This document shows, one piece after another, positions 38,891-49,056 of a stretch of 64,000 bases of DNA (within the stretch, counting starts at the first letter, position 1; every line of letters begins with the position of its first letter). The stretch comes from an uncultured Deferribacteraceae bacterium (lineage in GTDB: Bacteria > Chrysiogenota > Deferribacteres > Deferribacterales > Mucispirillaceae): positions 1 to 64,000 of the forward strand of contig CAMQYS010000003.1 of the NCBI GenBank assembly GCA_947039395.1, in the 5' to 3' direction. A program made the translations under genes and the position numbers. The notes below the pieces were generated by a model. That model saw only the letters and a program-made list of their open reading frames with translations. It searched no databases and was not told the origin of the DNA.

Positions 38891-39655
38891 ATGTCAACGC
38901 GTAAACCATTAATAGCAGGAAACTGGAAGATGAATTTAGATAAACAAGCTAGCAAAAAGTTAGTTGAAGAGTTAGCTAACTCAAATATCGACTATAAAAA
39001 AGTAGATATACTTGTTGCTCCATCATCAATACTTATCCAACCTGTAATATGTAGCTTATCGAAGATTAAAAATTCAATAATTGTAGCAGCACAAAACATT
39101 TCACATGAAGAGAAAGGTGCATTTACTGGCGAAACCTCTGCCGCTATGGTTGCAGCAAGTGGTGCTAAATACACACTTATTGGTCACTCTGAACGTAGAC
39201 AGTTATATACTGATACAGATCAATTAATTAATCTTAAAGTGAAAAAAGCTTTAGAACATAATTTAAATGTGATATTATGCATCGGCGAAACCTTATGGGA
39301 TAGAGAGGCTTCAGCTGCGGTTGAAACTGTTCTAGCTCAAGTTGGTAAAGCTTTAAAAGATATTAAATCGTTATCTAAAATAGTATTAGCTTACGAGCCT
39401 GTTTGGGCTATAGGTACTGGTGTTACAGCTTCACCTAAAGATGCTCAAAATATGCATAAAGCTATAAGAGAGTATATCTCTAAAATTAAAGGTAAAGCTG
39501 CTGCAGATAAGTTACGTATACTATACGGTGGCTCAGTTACTCCTAGTAATGCAAAAGAACTTTTATCACAGAAAGACATTGATGGTGCATTAGTAGGTGG
39601 AGCTTCATTAAAAAGTGAAGATTTTCTCAAGATAATAAATTTTGATAAAAAATAA
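38891..39655 (+). CDS. tpiA: Triosephosphate isomerase
   Basis: Interconverts dihydroxyacetone phosphate and glyceraldehyde 3-phosphate. AGNWKMN (catalytic Lys), IGHSERR (catalytic His), AYEPVWAIGTG (catalytic Glu) and the phosphate-binding YGGSVTPSNAKELL are all intact; 254 residues is standard. SD GGAG lies before the ATG. It is followed by secG after 24 bases, a pairing that recurs in many bacteria. Confidence 0.97.
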   Translation: MSTRKPLIAGNWKMNLDKQASKKLVEELANSNIDYKKVDILVAPSSILIQPVICSLSKIKNSIIVAAQNISHEEKGAFTGETSAAMVAASGAKYTLIGHSERRQLYTDTDQLINLKVKKALEHNLNVILCIGETLWDREASAAVETVLAQVGKALKDIKSLSKIVLAYEPVWAIGTGVTASPKDAQNMHKAIREYISKIKGKAAADKLRILYGGSVTPSNAKELLSQKDIDGALVGGASLKSEDFLKIINFDKK

Positions 39656-39679
39656 TATGAATTCGAGGGTTTAAATAAA

Positions 39680-40051
39680 ATGTATAATGTTATTTTAGGG
39701 TTGCATATATTCGTTTCTGTTCTATTGATTATAGTTGTATTACTGCAAAATAGTAAAGGATCTGATATTGGATCAGCACTTGGTGGTGGTTCAGGAGAGA
39801 TGTTTGGACCTAGAGCACCAGCAAATATAATGAACAGAATAACCACGATTATTGCTGCAACTTTTCTTGTTCTATCGTTAACTTTAGCTGTTATATCAAG
39901 CAATAGTAATAAATCACTTTTAAGAGATGCAAGAACATTACCTGCTACAACTACTGAAGAGGTGATGCCGACTCTACCAGATGCTGGAGCAAAAACAGGT
40001 GGTGCTTCTCTTGGACATGATGAGTCTATACATTTAGAAGAGAATAAGTAA
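39680..40051 (+). CDS. secG: Preprotein translocase subunit SecG
   Basis: A small SecYEG subunit with two membrane segments (residues about 1-22 and 55-75) separated by the conserved loop LLQNSKGSDIGSALGGGSGEMFG. A hydrophilic tail ends the 123 residues. Supports protein export across the inner membrane. Confidence 0.93.
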   Translation: MYNVILGLHIFVSVLLIIVVLLQNSKGSDIGSALGGGSGEMFGPRAPANIMNRITTIIAATFLVLSLTLAVISSNSNKSLLRDARTLPATTTEEVMPTLPDAGAKTGGASLGHDESIHLEENK

Positions 40052-40169
40052 GATAATTGTTAATACACAGTAGCGATATAACTGCTAATCTATTTACAAT
40101 TTAAGTATAAATTTAAGTATTAATCTATATATTGAAATGGGATATATATTAAAAGGGGATAAATTCAAA

Positions 40170-41273
40170 ATGTTTAAAAATCTAAAAGTATTACCGTTCA
40201 TAATTTATTCATTTGTGTTTCTGCTAGGAAACTCTATAGATGCGATTGCTCAAGATGAAATTATTGATATAACCGACTATAAAGAGGTTTCTACAGCTGA
40301 AGAGAAAACAGATAAAATTGTTAAACAACAAAATTTAGTTATAGATCAAGAAAATCAAAAAATATTAAATTCTTTATTAGAAAAATCACCTTTAACATTT
40401 ACTAATCCATCTGAGTCTGATGAATATCGTAAAATGGCTAACGAGTTATCTGTTCTTATTTATAAAGATAGATACGATCTACTTATATGGTATATCAACA
40501 CATATCTATCAGATAATAAAACCGTTTTAAAAGATAAGTATAGTTCATTTGATGAGTTTAAAACTGTAATAAGTGATATTTTTCCTAAGAACAGATTTTC
40601 TACTCAAACAGATATGAATGAGATGAGTCGTATGAAACAACGTTTCTATGAGCTAATGTTTCAATCTTATGAACATCAATATCTTTCATCATTAACGGAT
40701 AAACAGAAAAAAATTATACTTAAAGAGAAGGAAGCTTGGATCAAATATAAAGAGCTTGCTATTGGCACCTTTTATAAACTTCATATTGAAGAGGGTGGAT
40801 CAATCGGACATACATATTATAGCGATTACGAAACTAACCTCACCAATCAATATTACGGCACAATTTTAAGTTGTTCATTTGATAATGAGTATCTTGGTTC
40901 AACGGTTAAAGTTGATAATAAATTAATTAACTCTGCCCCGAAATATTTTAGAAAATATCTTACCTATCTTGGAGACTACTCTAAAGAAACTATTGATAAA
41001 GTTATCACTGCACTAAATATAGAACTTAAAGCGTGGAATGAGTGGATAAAAATTAGAGAGTCGTATAGTAAAAACGGATTAGAGAGTACAGATTGTGCGT
41101 ATGATTACTATACAGAGAAATTAAAGAAACAGAAATTAATTGATCTAAGAAATGTATATGAGAACTATGCAACTTCATCAAGCTCTTACGGTAAAATTTT
41201 ACTAAAGGATAACAGTTCTATGAAAGATGTTATCAACTATAATCTTAAAGATGTTAGAGAAGAAGCATTCTAA
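40170..41273 (+). CDS. Secreted LprI/DUF1311-like protein, paralogue 1
   Basis: A signal peptide (MFKNLKVLPFIIYSFVFLL, cleavage near AIAQ) leads a 367-residue mature-type protein. I chose the ATG at 40170, 11 bases after AAGGGG, because the ATG at 40137 would put 11 extra residues before the signal. The mid region resembles the lysozyme-inhibitor LprI N-terminal (DUF1311) pattern: Leu-rich helix, KEKEAWIKYKELA, an acidic EEGGS element, and one conserved Cys (TILSCSF). A second Cys-containing WIKIRESY block repeats this. Secreted, possibly periplasmic; function tentative. Confidence 0.7.
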   Translation: MFKNLKVLPFIIYSFVFLLGNSIDAIAQDEIIDITDYKEVSTAEEKTDKIVKQQNLVIDQENQKILNSLLEKSPLTFTNPSESDEYRKMANELSVLIYKDRYDLLIWYINTYLSDNKTVLKDKYSSFDEFKTVISDIFPKNRFSTQTDMNEMSRMKQRFYELMFQSYEHQYLSSLTDKQKKIILKEKEAWIKYKELAIGTFYKLHIEEGGSIGHTYYSDYETNLTNQYYGTILSCSFDNEYLGSTVKVDNKLINSAPKYFRKYLTYLGDYSKETIDKVITALNIELKAWNEWIKIRESYSKNGLESTDCAYDYYTEKLKKQKLIDLRNVYENYATSSSSYGKILLKDNSSMKDVINYNLKDVREEAF

Positions 41274-41364
41274 TATAATTCAGATAAACGGTTGACCTTA
41301 TTGTTCTAATAATTTTAGATTATATAATACGCAATATTCTTAGCTGTGCATAAGGAGATAAATT

Positions 41365-42528
41365 TTGTTTAAAAAATTATCACTATCACTTTTAATAATT
41401 TGTTTATCGTTTCTTATATATGGATACACAACTGCTACTAAATCTAAAGATCATAGTAACGATGTAAGCCAAGACAAAAAAATCACTACTAAAAACAGTG
41501 AAATAGTAACAGATAAAAAGTATCAAAACATCTTAACTATTTTAGAGAAAGAAACAGCAGAAAGTAATAACGGTGTATTTTTTACAGATCCTGATATGCC
41601 AAAAAATGAACTTCTAATCTCTAATCAATTACATATGATTGTAAATAGTGAATTAGAGAAACATATACCTTCAAGGAATTATGATTTTGTTTTATGGTAT
41701 ATCAATAAATATTTAACAACTAAAGATACCGCATTAAAAGATAGATATAACTCCTATAGCGAATTGATTGAGGGTGTAAAGAAAGCTTTTCCAAAGCTAT
41801 ATAACTTTAATAATCAAGCAGATATGACAAATATAAGTTATGTTGAAAGTGGTTTTAACCGATTACTATTAGAGTATTATGAGTATAAATATTTTCTCTC
41901 TTTAACTAAACAACAACAAGCTATCGTTGAAAAAGAACGTATCGCATGGCAAGAGTATAAGTCTGCTGCAATGAAGTTCTTTACTGCGTTTCATGTTGAA
42001 GATGGTGGTTCTATCGCTGGGATTTTTAGAGCAGACTATTTAGGCTCATTAAATGAACAGTATCTAAGCACAGTTTTAGGATGTTCTTTTACAGAGAGTA
42101 CTACTGATACCGATATAGGCAGTAATGACGATAATAATAAAAAATTGAAATTAAATTATACGTTTATCAATACCTTCCCTAAATATTTAGAGAAAGTTTA
42201 CAGTAATAAGTCTACTAAATCAGTTATCACTGACTCCTATAGCAGTAAAAAAAGTTTTGAGAAACTTCTAAAATTATCTAAAGCAGAAGTCGTGACATGG
42301 AATAAGTGGATAAATATTAGAAACTCTTATAATACAAATGGGTTTGATAGTAAAAATTGTAACTACGAATATTATACAGATATGTTGAAACGAACAAAAT
42401 TAATTGATATGAAAAACCTTTACTTCAATCATTCGTATGCAGATAGTTCAGTTGAAGAGATTTTGCTTAGACCTTATAGCACAGTAGAAGAAATTTTAGA
42501 TTATGATTTTATAACAAGATATAAATAG
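41365..42528 (+). CDS. Secreted LprI/DUF1311-like protein, paralogue 2
   Basis: Paralogous to the preceding gene over its whole length (WYINKYL, KERIAWQEYKSAAMKFF, HVEDGGSIAG, TVLGCSF, WNKWINIRNSYNTNGFDSKNC). TTG start six bases after AAGGAG, with an N-terminal hydrophobic signal (LSLLIICLSFLIYGY). The pair arose by tandem duplication; the mature N-terminal 60 residues and the segment after the first Cys differ most. Proposed family role is lysozyme inhibition, but this rests on pattern similarity only. The 270 bases that follow are AT-rich with short GTAA/AAAT runs. Confidence 0.7.
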   Translation: MFKKLSLSLLIICLSFLIYGYTTATKSKDHSNDVSQDKKITTKNSEIVTDKKYQNILTILEKETAESNNGVFFTDPDMPKNELLISNQLHMIVNSELEKHIPSRNYDFVLWYINKYLTTKDTALKDRYNSYSELIEGVKKAFPKLYNFNNQADMTNISYVESGFNRLLLEYYEYKYFLSLTKQQQAIVEKERIAWQEYKSAAMKFFTAFHVEDGGSIAGIFRADYLGSLNEQYLSTVLGCSFTESTTDTDIGSNDDNNKKLKLNYTFINTFPKYLEKVYSNKSTKSVITDSYSSKKSFEKLLKLSKAEVVTWNKWINIRNSYNTNGFDSKNCNYEYYTDMLKRTKLIDMKNLYFNHSYADSSVEEILLRPYSTVEEILDYDFITRYK

Positions 42529-42801
42529 TTATCTAGATATTTAACAAATAAAATCATTCACAAATATGTAGACAAAATAATTGAGAACTATATAAAAAGT
42601 AAATAGTTTATAAATTAAATAGTGATCTATATACCTAGTTAGTTAGTAAGTAAGTAAATAAATAGACAACTTCTACACTTAAAAAATAAAATAAAGTTTA
42701 TAAACTTCATAGATAAAAATGATTTACAAACATAATAAATAAAAGTAGTTTATAATGTTAGTAAACGATATTCGTTAATAAAAAGTAATAGAGTGTTAAA
42801 T

Positions 42802-44484
42802 ATGTCAAAAATCGTATACCTAATTATAGCAGTAATCGTAGTTATATCAATTATAGTAGCAATTATTTTTTTCAATAGTGATAAAGAGAAAACAAATTAT
42901 CATTATGAAGCATCAAATACAAAATTTGATGAACTACATTCATTTATATCAAGAGATCCTATCTCTGGGGACGCCCTCGCAACAGTTACAATAAGTGAAC
43001 CGATTAATCTTATCCCTGCGATCTCATCTGATTCTGCATCACACGATGTTACAAGTTATATATATAACGGACTTGTGAAATATAATAAAGATCTTGAGTT
43101 AGTTGGTGATTTAGCCTCATCATGGGAGATATCTGAAGATAAAAAAGAGATTACTTTTCATCTTCGTAAAGATGTTAAGTGGCACGACGGAGAACCTTTT
43201 ACAGCAAAAGATGTAGAGTTTACTTACAAGTTTATGATAGATGATAAAACTCCAACATCATACGATGCTGATTTTAGATTGATAGACTCATTGGAAGTTA
43301 TTGATAATCATACTGTAAAAGTAAAATATAAAACTCTATTCTCACCTGCATTAAATAGCTGGGGGATATGGATGATGCCTCAACATCTGCTTGATGGTAA
43401 ACTTGTAACTCAATCTTCACTACAAAGAAATCCTATCGGTACTGGTCCTTATAAATTATTTAGTTGGTCAGAAGGTGATTCAATTCAATTAATTGCAAAT
43501 AAAGATTATTATGAGTCTAAACCTTATCTTGAACGAATTATATTTAGAGTTATACCAGATACTGCAACCTCATTTTTAGAACTGCTTAACGGATCAATAG
43601 ATACGATGGCACTCTCTGCAATGCAAGCGACAAAACAAACTAATATGAATAGATATAAAGAAAACTATAATACATATTCGTATCTCGACACATCATATAC
43701 TTATGTTGGCTTTAATCTAAGACGTGCACCGTTTGATAATAATACTTTAAGAAAAGCATTAAGCTATGCAACACCTAAACAAGATATCATCGCTGGTATT
43801 CTATTTAATAGAGCAGAAGAAGCTACTGGTCCATATAAAACTGATACTATTTGGTATAATGGAAATGTTGAACGATACGATTATAACCCAGAAAAAGCTA
43901 TAGCACTATTAAAAGAGATCGGTTATGAGGATACAGATAATGATGGATTTCTTGATAAAAATGGGGAAAAGTTTGAGTTTGAAATATTAACTAATCAAGG
44001 AAATAAAGTTAGAAGTCAAATAGCTGAAATTTTACAGAAAGCGTATAAAGATATAGGAATAGATGTAACAATAAGAATTGTTGAATGGTCAACATTCTTA
44101 TCAGAGAATATCAATAAAGGTAGATTCTCTGTTATAGTAATGGGTTGGAATATAGTTCAAGATCCTGATCTTTTTGATGTATGGCACTCATCAAGATGTG
44201 ATGGTAATGGTTTAAATTTTATCTGTTATAAGAATGATAAAGTTGATGAACTACTTATAAAAGGTAGAGAAACGTATAATGTTGTAGAACGTCAAGCGAT
44301 ATATAATAGAATACAAGAGTTGATAGCAGATGATGCTCCATATATATTTCTATATACACCATATGCAAATATCGCTCTTAGTAAAAGATTTAAAAATATA
44401 GAACCTGCTCCTGCTGGATTAAAACATAATCTTATAGATTGGTATGTAAGAAAACTTGAACAAAAATATTATTTTAAACAGTAG
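42802..44484 (+). CDS. Peptide ABC transporter substrate-binding protein (SBP_bac_5)
   Basis: About 560 residues: an N-terminal membrane anchor (YLIIAVIVVISIIVAIIFF) and a DppA/OppA-fold domain with the family signature SSWEISEDKKEITFHLRKD near residue 110 and KWHDGEPFTAKDVEFTYK following. It captures oligopeptides, dipeptides or nickel-type ligands for the two permeases downstream. I start at ATG 42802; a GTG at 42793 is a weaker alternative. No ATPase gene follows, so the ATP-binding subunits are elsewhere. Confidence 0.9.
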   Translation: MSKIVYLIIAVIVVISIIVAIIFFNSDKEKTNYHYEASNTKFDELHSFISRDPISGDALATVTISEPINLIPAISSDSASHDVTSYIYNGLVKYNKDLELVGDLASSWEISEDKKEITFHLRKDVKWHDGEPFTAKDVEFTYKFMIDDKTPTSYDADFRLIDSLEVIDNHTVKVKYKTLFSPALNSWGIWMMPQHLLDGKLVTQSSLQRNPIGTGPYKLFSWSEGDSIQLIANKDYYESKPYLERIIFRVIPDTATSFLELLNGSIDTMALSAMQATKQTNMNRYKENYNTYSYLDTSYTYVGFNLRRAPFDNNTLRKALSYATPKQDIIAGILFNRAEEATGPYKTDTIWYNGNVERYDYNPEKAIALLKEIGYEDTDNDGFLDKNGEKFEFEILTNQGNKVRSQIAEILQKAYKDIGIDVTIRIVEWSTFLSENINKGRFSVIVMGWNIVQDPDLFDVWHSSRCDGNGLNFICYKNDKVDELLIKGRETYNVVERQAIYNRIQELIADDAPYIFLYTPYANIALSKRFKNIEPAPAGLKHNLIDWYVRKLEQKYYFKQ

Positions 44485-44498
44485 AGAAGATATAAATT

Positions 44499-45473
44499 AT
44501 GTTAAAGTATATTATTAAAAGATTAATTTCAATGTTTCCGATATTAATAGGCATAACAATCATATCATTTTTTGTTATGCATCTAGCACCAGGAGACACT
44601 GTAACTATTCAACAATCTTTAAACCCTAAATACTCTGAAACTGCAAGGGAGAAGTTTGTTAAAATGTATAACTTAGATCAGCCTATATATAAACAATATC
44701 TAATATGGCTCAAAAAATTTGCTACATTAGATTTTGGTAACTCATTCTCATCTGATGGTCGTAAAGTTATAGATAAAATAGGCGACAGATTACCTATAAC
44801 CTTAGGTTTAAATATTATAAGTATGATCTTAATATTCATAATCGCACTCCCTCTCGGTGTTCTTTCAGCATATTATAGAAACTCAATATTTGATAAGACA
44901 GTAACAATTATTGTATTTGTTGGTTTTGCTATCCCTATGTTTTGGTTAGCACTTATGTGTATGTATTTTTTTGGGATAGTTTTAGGTTGGCTACCTATAT
45001 CAGGACTTACATCATATAACTTTGACTCACTTTCAATAACTGGTCAAATAGCAGATGTGATAAAACATATAACCTTACCGATAGCGATTACCGTATTCGG
45101 TGGAATAGCCTCAATATCAAGATTTGGAAGAACATCAACCTTAGAAGTTTTAGGACAAGATTATATAATGTCAGCAAGAGCTAGAGGGATAGGTGAAAAA
45201 ACTATTCTTTTTAGATATGCATTAAAAAATGCGATGTTGCCTATTGTTACATTATTAGGTTTATCTATACCAGGACTTATAGGATCATCAGTTATATTTG
45301 AATCTGTATTCTCTATACCTGGTATGGGGCAATTATTTTATCAATCTGTAATGATGAGAGATTATCCTACAGTAATGGGGATATTAGTTATAGGTTCTTT
45401 ATTAACGTTGATAGGCAACTTGATTGCAGATATAGCGTATGCATATATCGATCCAAGAATTAGATACTCATAA
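44499..45473 (+). CDS. Peptide ABC transporter permease (DppB/OppB type)
   Basis: A 324-residue inner-membrane permease with six segments. It has the N-terminal IKRLISMFPILIGITIISF, the GDTVTIQQSLNP loop, and the ATPase-coupling motif EVLGQDYIMSARARGIGEKTI near residue 220. It begins 14 bases after the binding-protein gene and pairs with the DppC-type gene. Confidence 0.93.
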   Translation: MLKYIIKRLISMFPILIGITIISFFVMHLAPGDTVTIQQSLNPKYSETAREKFVKMYNLDQPIYKQYLIWLKKFATLDFGNSFSSDGRKVIDKIGDRLPITLGLNIISMILIFIIALPLGVLSAYYRNSIFDKTVTIIVFVGFAIPMFWLALMCMYFFGIVLGWLPISGLTSYNFDSLSITGQIADVIKHITLPIAITVFGGIASISRFGRTSTLEVLGQDYIMSARARGIGEKTILFRYALKNAMLPIVTLLGLSIPGLIGSSVIFESVFSIPGMGQLFYQSVMMRDYPTVMGILVIGSLLTLIGNLIADIAYAYIDPRIRYS

Positions 45474-45520
45474 ACGTATTATAAATTTTATAGCAGAGTA
45501 AAAGGAGCATAAATCACTTT

Positions 45521-46339
45521 ATGAGAAGATTAACATTAAAGAAAGATTTAATACTTATTATAGGATTATCAATTGTTTTATTCTTTATTATAATAGCTAT
45601 TTTTGCACCATTTATAACAAAATATGATCCAGAAGAGATAAATATATTATCAACATTTGAACCACCAAGTAGGGAACATCTTTTTGGTACAGATGAGTTA
45701 GGTAGAGATTTATTTTCAAGAGTTTTATATGGTTCAAGAGTTTCATTATTTGTAGGTTTTGTAGCTGTTGGTATATCTGTATTAATCGGTGCTATACTCG
45801 GCTTAATATCTGGTTACTACGGTAAAGCTGTTGATACAATTATAATGCGTTTCACAGATATCATGTTAGCCTTTCCATCGTTCTTTCTTATATTAGCAGT
45901 TATCGCATTCCTTAAACCTTCAATTATTAATGTAATGATCATTATCGGTTTAACAGGCTGGATGGGAGTAGCGCGTCTTGTAAGAGCAGAAACATTATCT
46001 GTTGTTGGAAGAGAGTATGTAGTAGCTGCAAAGATATCAGGGATTTCATCGATAAAAATTCTATTTAAACATATATTGCCAAATGTTGCATCTCCGATAT
46101 TTGTTATAGCAACACTATCTATGTCAGGTGTTATATTAACTGAATCAAGTTTATCATTCTTAGGATTAGGTGTTCAACCACCAACACCATCGTGGGGAAA
46201 TATATTAACAAGCGGTAAAGACAATATTATTTTTGCATGGTGGCTATCTTTATTTCCAGGAGTTGCAATTTTAATAACCGCATTAGGATATAATCTTTTT
46301 GGAGAAGGGCTTAGAGACTATCTAGATAAAAAACTGTAA
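45521..46339 (+). CDS. Peptide ABC transporter permease (DppC/OppC type)
   Basis: 272 residues; the N-terminal cytoplasmic stretch and first membrane segment are followed by PPSREHLFGTDELGRDLFSR, a DppC/OppC hallmark, and the coupling motif VVGREYVVAAKISGISSIKI. The other half of the permease heterodimer. Good SD (AAAGGAG). Last gene of the transporter run; the dppD and dppF ATPases are absent here. Confidence 0.93.
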   Translation: MRRLTLKKDLILIIGLSIVLFFIIIAIFAPFITKYDPEEINILSTFEPPSREHLFGTDELGRDLFSRVLYGSRVSLFVGFVAVGISVLIGAILGLISGYYGKAVDTIIMRFTDIMLAFPSFFLILAVIAFLKPSIINVMIIIGLTGWMGVARLVRAETLSVVGREYVVAAKISGISSIKILFKHILPNVASPIFVIATLSMSGVILTESSLSFLGLGVQPPTPSWGNILTSGKDNIIFAWWLSLFPGVAILITALGYNLFGEGLRDYLDKKL

Positions 46340-46434
46340 TTTCATATATAATGCTTGTGTATTTTGTTTTAATAAATTATACTTACGATACGTAAATATA
46401 AAAGCATTATATAAACTAATGGAGGATTAAGACT

Positions 46435-46836
46435 ATGTCAAAGATTAGAATTTTGATGGCTAAGCCAGGATTAGATGGCCATGACAGGGGTGTTAAAGTT
46501 ATGTCTCGTGCGTTAAGAGATGCTGGTTTTGAAGTGATCTATACGGGTTTAAGGCAAACTCCTGAAGCGATTGTTGCAACAGCTATCCAAGAAGATGTAG
46601 ATGCTATCGGCTTATCTATACTATCTGGAGCACATGCAACAGTTTTTCCAAGAGTTCTTGAGTTGTTAAAAGAGAAAGGTGCATCAGATATATCGGTGTT
46701 TGGCGGAGGGGTTATTCCTGAAGATGATATTCCTGCGTTATATAAAGCTGGTGTAACAAGAATATTTACTCCAGGCACTCCAACAGATGATGCAGTACAA
46801 TTTATTAATGATAATATAAAACCTAAGTCTGCTTAA
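46435..46836 (+). CDS. Stand-alone methylmalonyl-CoA mutase B12-binding domain
   Basis: 133 residues correspond to the C-terminal cobalamin domain of methylmalonyl-CoA mutase. It has [13 protein letters not shown] with the B12-ligand His, [14 protein letters not shown], and [12 protein letters not shown]. The catalytic TIM-barrel subunit must be encoded separately, as in two-piece mutases. A strong SD (GGAGG) precedes the ATG, and meaB, the mutase chaperone, follows after 128 bases and a terminator. The system interconverts methylmalonyl-CoA and succinyl-CoA. Confidence 0.92.
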   Translation: MSKIRILMAKPGLDGHDRGVKVMSRALRDAGFEVIYTGLRQTPEAIVATAIQEDVDAIGLSILSGAHATVFPRVLELLKEKGASDISVFGGGVIPEDDIPALYKAGVTRIFTPGTPTDDAVQFINDNIKPKSA

Positions 46837-46869
46837 TTGTTTTAAAAAATTTATCACTATAAATAAAAG

Positions 46870-46898
46870 ACCGCCTACATTTTTTTTGGGCGGTTTTA
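46870..46898 (+). terminator. Rho-independent terminator between mutase domain gene and meaB
   Basis: ACCGCC (46870-46875) pairs with GGCGGT (46889-46894), followed by TTTATTT. The loop itself contains eight T. It would stop or attenuate transcription before meaB. Confidence 0.85.
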
Positions 46899-46964
46899 TT
46901 TCTATTATATTCTGTTTTAGTAAGCTTGTTTAGCTATGATTAAAAATATTTTAAAGGTGAAAAA

Positions 46965-47879
46965 ATGAGTAATCTTGTTGAAAGAGCATTAAACGGAGAA
47001 GTAATTGCAGGCGCTAGATTAATGCGCTTATCAGATGATAGACGTGAAGGCTATCAAGTATTTATGAAAGAGATATGGAAAAAAACTGGTAACGCTCATA
47101 TTATCGGAATAACAGGAGCACCAGGATCAGGTAAATCAACTTTAACTGATCAACTTATAACAAAGTTTCGTTCAGCAGGTAAAACAGTTGGAGTTGTTGC
47201 AATAGATCCTACAAGCCCATTTACAGGTGGAGCTATTTTAGGTGATAGAATACGTATGGCTACCCATTCACTTGATGAAGATGTTTTTATTAGAAGTGTT
47301 GGTACAAGAGGAAATCTTGGTGGTTTATCAGTTTCAACAATGGACATTGTAGCGATTATGGATGCTATGGGAAAAGATGTAGTTATCATAGAAACAGTAG
47401 GTGTTGGACAAGATGAGGTTGAAATAGCTATGGTAGCAGACACTTGTATAGTTGTAACCGTTCCAGGACTAGGAGATGATATACAAGCGATTAAAGCAGG
47501 TATATTTGAAATAGCAGATATATTTGTTGTTAATAAATCTGATAGAGATGGAGCTGAAAGAACAAGTAACGATCTTAAAATGATGCTAGAGATCACTCCT
47601 AAACGTGATGAATGGACAGTTGAAGTATTAAAAACTATGGCAGAAAAAGGCGAAGGAGTTGATGAACTAGTTGAAAGAATTCATATTCATGAAAATTTCT
47701 TTAAAGAGAATAAATTAAAACGAAGAAAACTTAATGAAAGATTAGTACATGTTGCATACGGTGCTGTAAAAGAGAAAATAGTTAAAGATATATTTCCTCC
47801 AGAGAAAATACATGCACTAATAGAAGAAGGTAACGACCCATATACTACTGTAGAAATATTATGGAAAAATATAAAGTGA
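46965..47879 (+). CDS. meaB: Methylmalonyl-CoA mutase-associated GTPase MeaB
   Basis: A G3E-family GTPase that gates and repairs adenosylcobalamin loading into methylmalonyl-CoA mutase. It has GAPGSGKSTLTDQL near residue 51, IDPTSPFTGGAILGDRIRM, the ETVGVGQDEVEIA segment and NKSDRDGAE. Length 304 is close to family size. It overlaps the first glycosyltransferase gene by 19 bases. Confidence 0.95.
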   Translation: MSNLVERALNGEVIAGARLMRLSDDRREGYQVFMKEIWKKTGNAHIIGITGAPGSGKSTLTDQLITKFRSAGKTVGVVAIDPTSPFTGGAILGDRIRMATHSLDEDVFIRSVGTRGNLGGLSVSTMDIVAIMDAMGKDVVIIETVGVGQDEVEIAMVADTCIVVTVPGLGDDIQAIKAGIFEIADIFVVNKSDRDGAERTSNDLKMMLEITPKRDEWTVEVLKTMAEKGEGVDELVERIHIHENFFKENKLKRRKLNERLVHVAYGAVKEKIVKDIFPPEKIHALIEEGNDPYTTVEILWKNIK

Positions 47880-48952
47880 TTAGAAACAATCTAGTATCTG
47901 TTATTCTACCTACTTATAACGGTGAGTTGTTTATAGCAGATACTTTACAATCTGTACTAGATCAAACATATAAAAATCTTGAAGTAATTATAATTGATGA
48001 TGCTTCAACAGATAAAACTGTTGAAGTAATTAGATCATTTAATGATGATAGAATTAAATTATATGTAAATGAAACAAATCTTGGTATCGGAGAAAATAGT
48101 AATAAAGCGTTATCCCTTGCAACTGGTGAATTTATTATGATGCAAGATCACGATGATATATCTTCTCCATCAAGGATAGAGTTACAACATAGATGTTTAA
48201 TTGATAATCCAAATATTACAGGAGTTGCTTTACATGTAAAAAGTTTTAAGGATACGCCACCTGATGATATCTATAAAACATTAGATAATTATAATATAGA
48301 TAAAAACTCTAGAGAGTTAAAAGCGCTGGGGCTATACCATTTCCTTACGCATCCAACACTTTTTTACAGAAAATCTATTTTAGATAAATTAGATAGTTAT
48401 TATAGCAGTAAATTCACTATAGCTGGAGACTTATATTTTATTGAAAGATTGAATTCAGTAGGAGCAAGTTGGATATTATTAAAAGATGATCTACTTGCTT
48501 ATAGGATTCATCCTAATATGACAACAACGAAATATAAAAAACCTCAAATATATAGAGAAGTATTAGAGATATCACTGCTTCTAGTTAAGCGACATTTTGC
48601 AGGGATATCAGATAGTGAAGCACTTATGCATGCAAAATTATTGGCACGAAGAGAGCTTCTTGAAATTGATAACATTACTTTAATTAGTCACTTTAAAAAA
48701 ATATTAGCATTGAATATCAGTAACGATTTCTGTGATGATACGACTTTAAAAAAAGAAACTGTTATCCAATTTCAAACTGCATCAATATTAGCTAATATAT
48801 ATTCTCCGATTAAAGCGTTTAAGGTATATACATCTATAGATGAATTAAAACCGTATACCGTATCTTTTTGGAAGTTTCTTGGTGAATATCAGAAAAGGTT
48901 TTTTACAAACTTAACATGGCTAACATATAAAAAGAAAAGAAATACAGAGTAA
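47861..48952 (+). CDS. GT2 family glycosyltransferase, paralogue 1
   Basis: The N-terminal GT-A domain shows SVILPTYNGELFIADTL, IIDDASTDKTVEVI, and MMQDHDDISSPSR, where the DHD acts as the metal and nucleotide-sugar site. The C-terminal 150 residues are helical and include the shared SIDELKPYT. GT2 enzymes transfer a sugar from an activated donor to glycans or lipid carriers. The ATG lies inside meaB; it gives an N-terminus matching its paralogues, but no clear SD was found. First of four tandem copies. Confidence 0.88.
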   Translation: MEKYKVIRNNLVSVILPTYNGELFIADTLQSVLDQTYKNLEVIIIDDASTDKTVEVIRSFNDDRIKLYVNETNLGIGENSNKALSLATGEFIMMQDHDDISSPSRIELQHRCLIDNPNITGVALHVKSFKDTPPDDIYKTLDNYNIDKNSRELKALGLYHFLTHPTLFYRKSILDKLDSYYSSKFTIAGDLYFIERLNSVGASWILLKDDLLAYRIHPNMTTTKYKKPQIYREVLEISLLLVKRHFAGISDSEALMHAKLLARRELLEIDNITLISHFKKILALNISNDFCDDTTLKKETVIQFQTASILANIYSPIKAFKVYTSIDELKPYTVSFWKFLGEYQKRFFTNLTWLTYKKKRNTE

Positions 48953-49056
48953 TTAATATCAATTTATCGTACAATATCGTATAATTGAATAAGACTATAA
49001 CACATTGTATATAAAAATAATAGTATATTGTAAGCAGTAGATAAAAGGAGTTACCA

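Noticed and set aside
42600-42665. Possible tandem repeat of AGTTAGTAAGTAAATA type
   Set aside because: Only short imperfect 4-base runs in AT-rich DNA; no defined unit.
47150-47596. 148-codon frame antisense to meaB
   Set aside because: Shadow of a well-supported gene, with Ser/Thr/Ile-rich low complexity.
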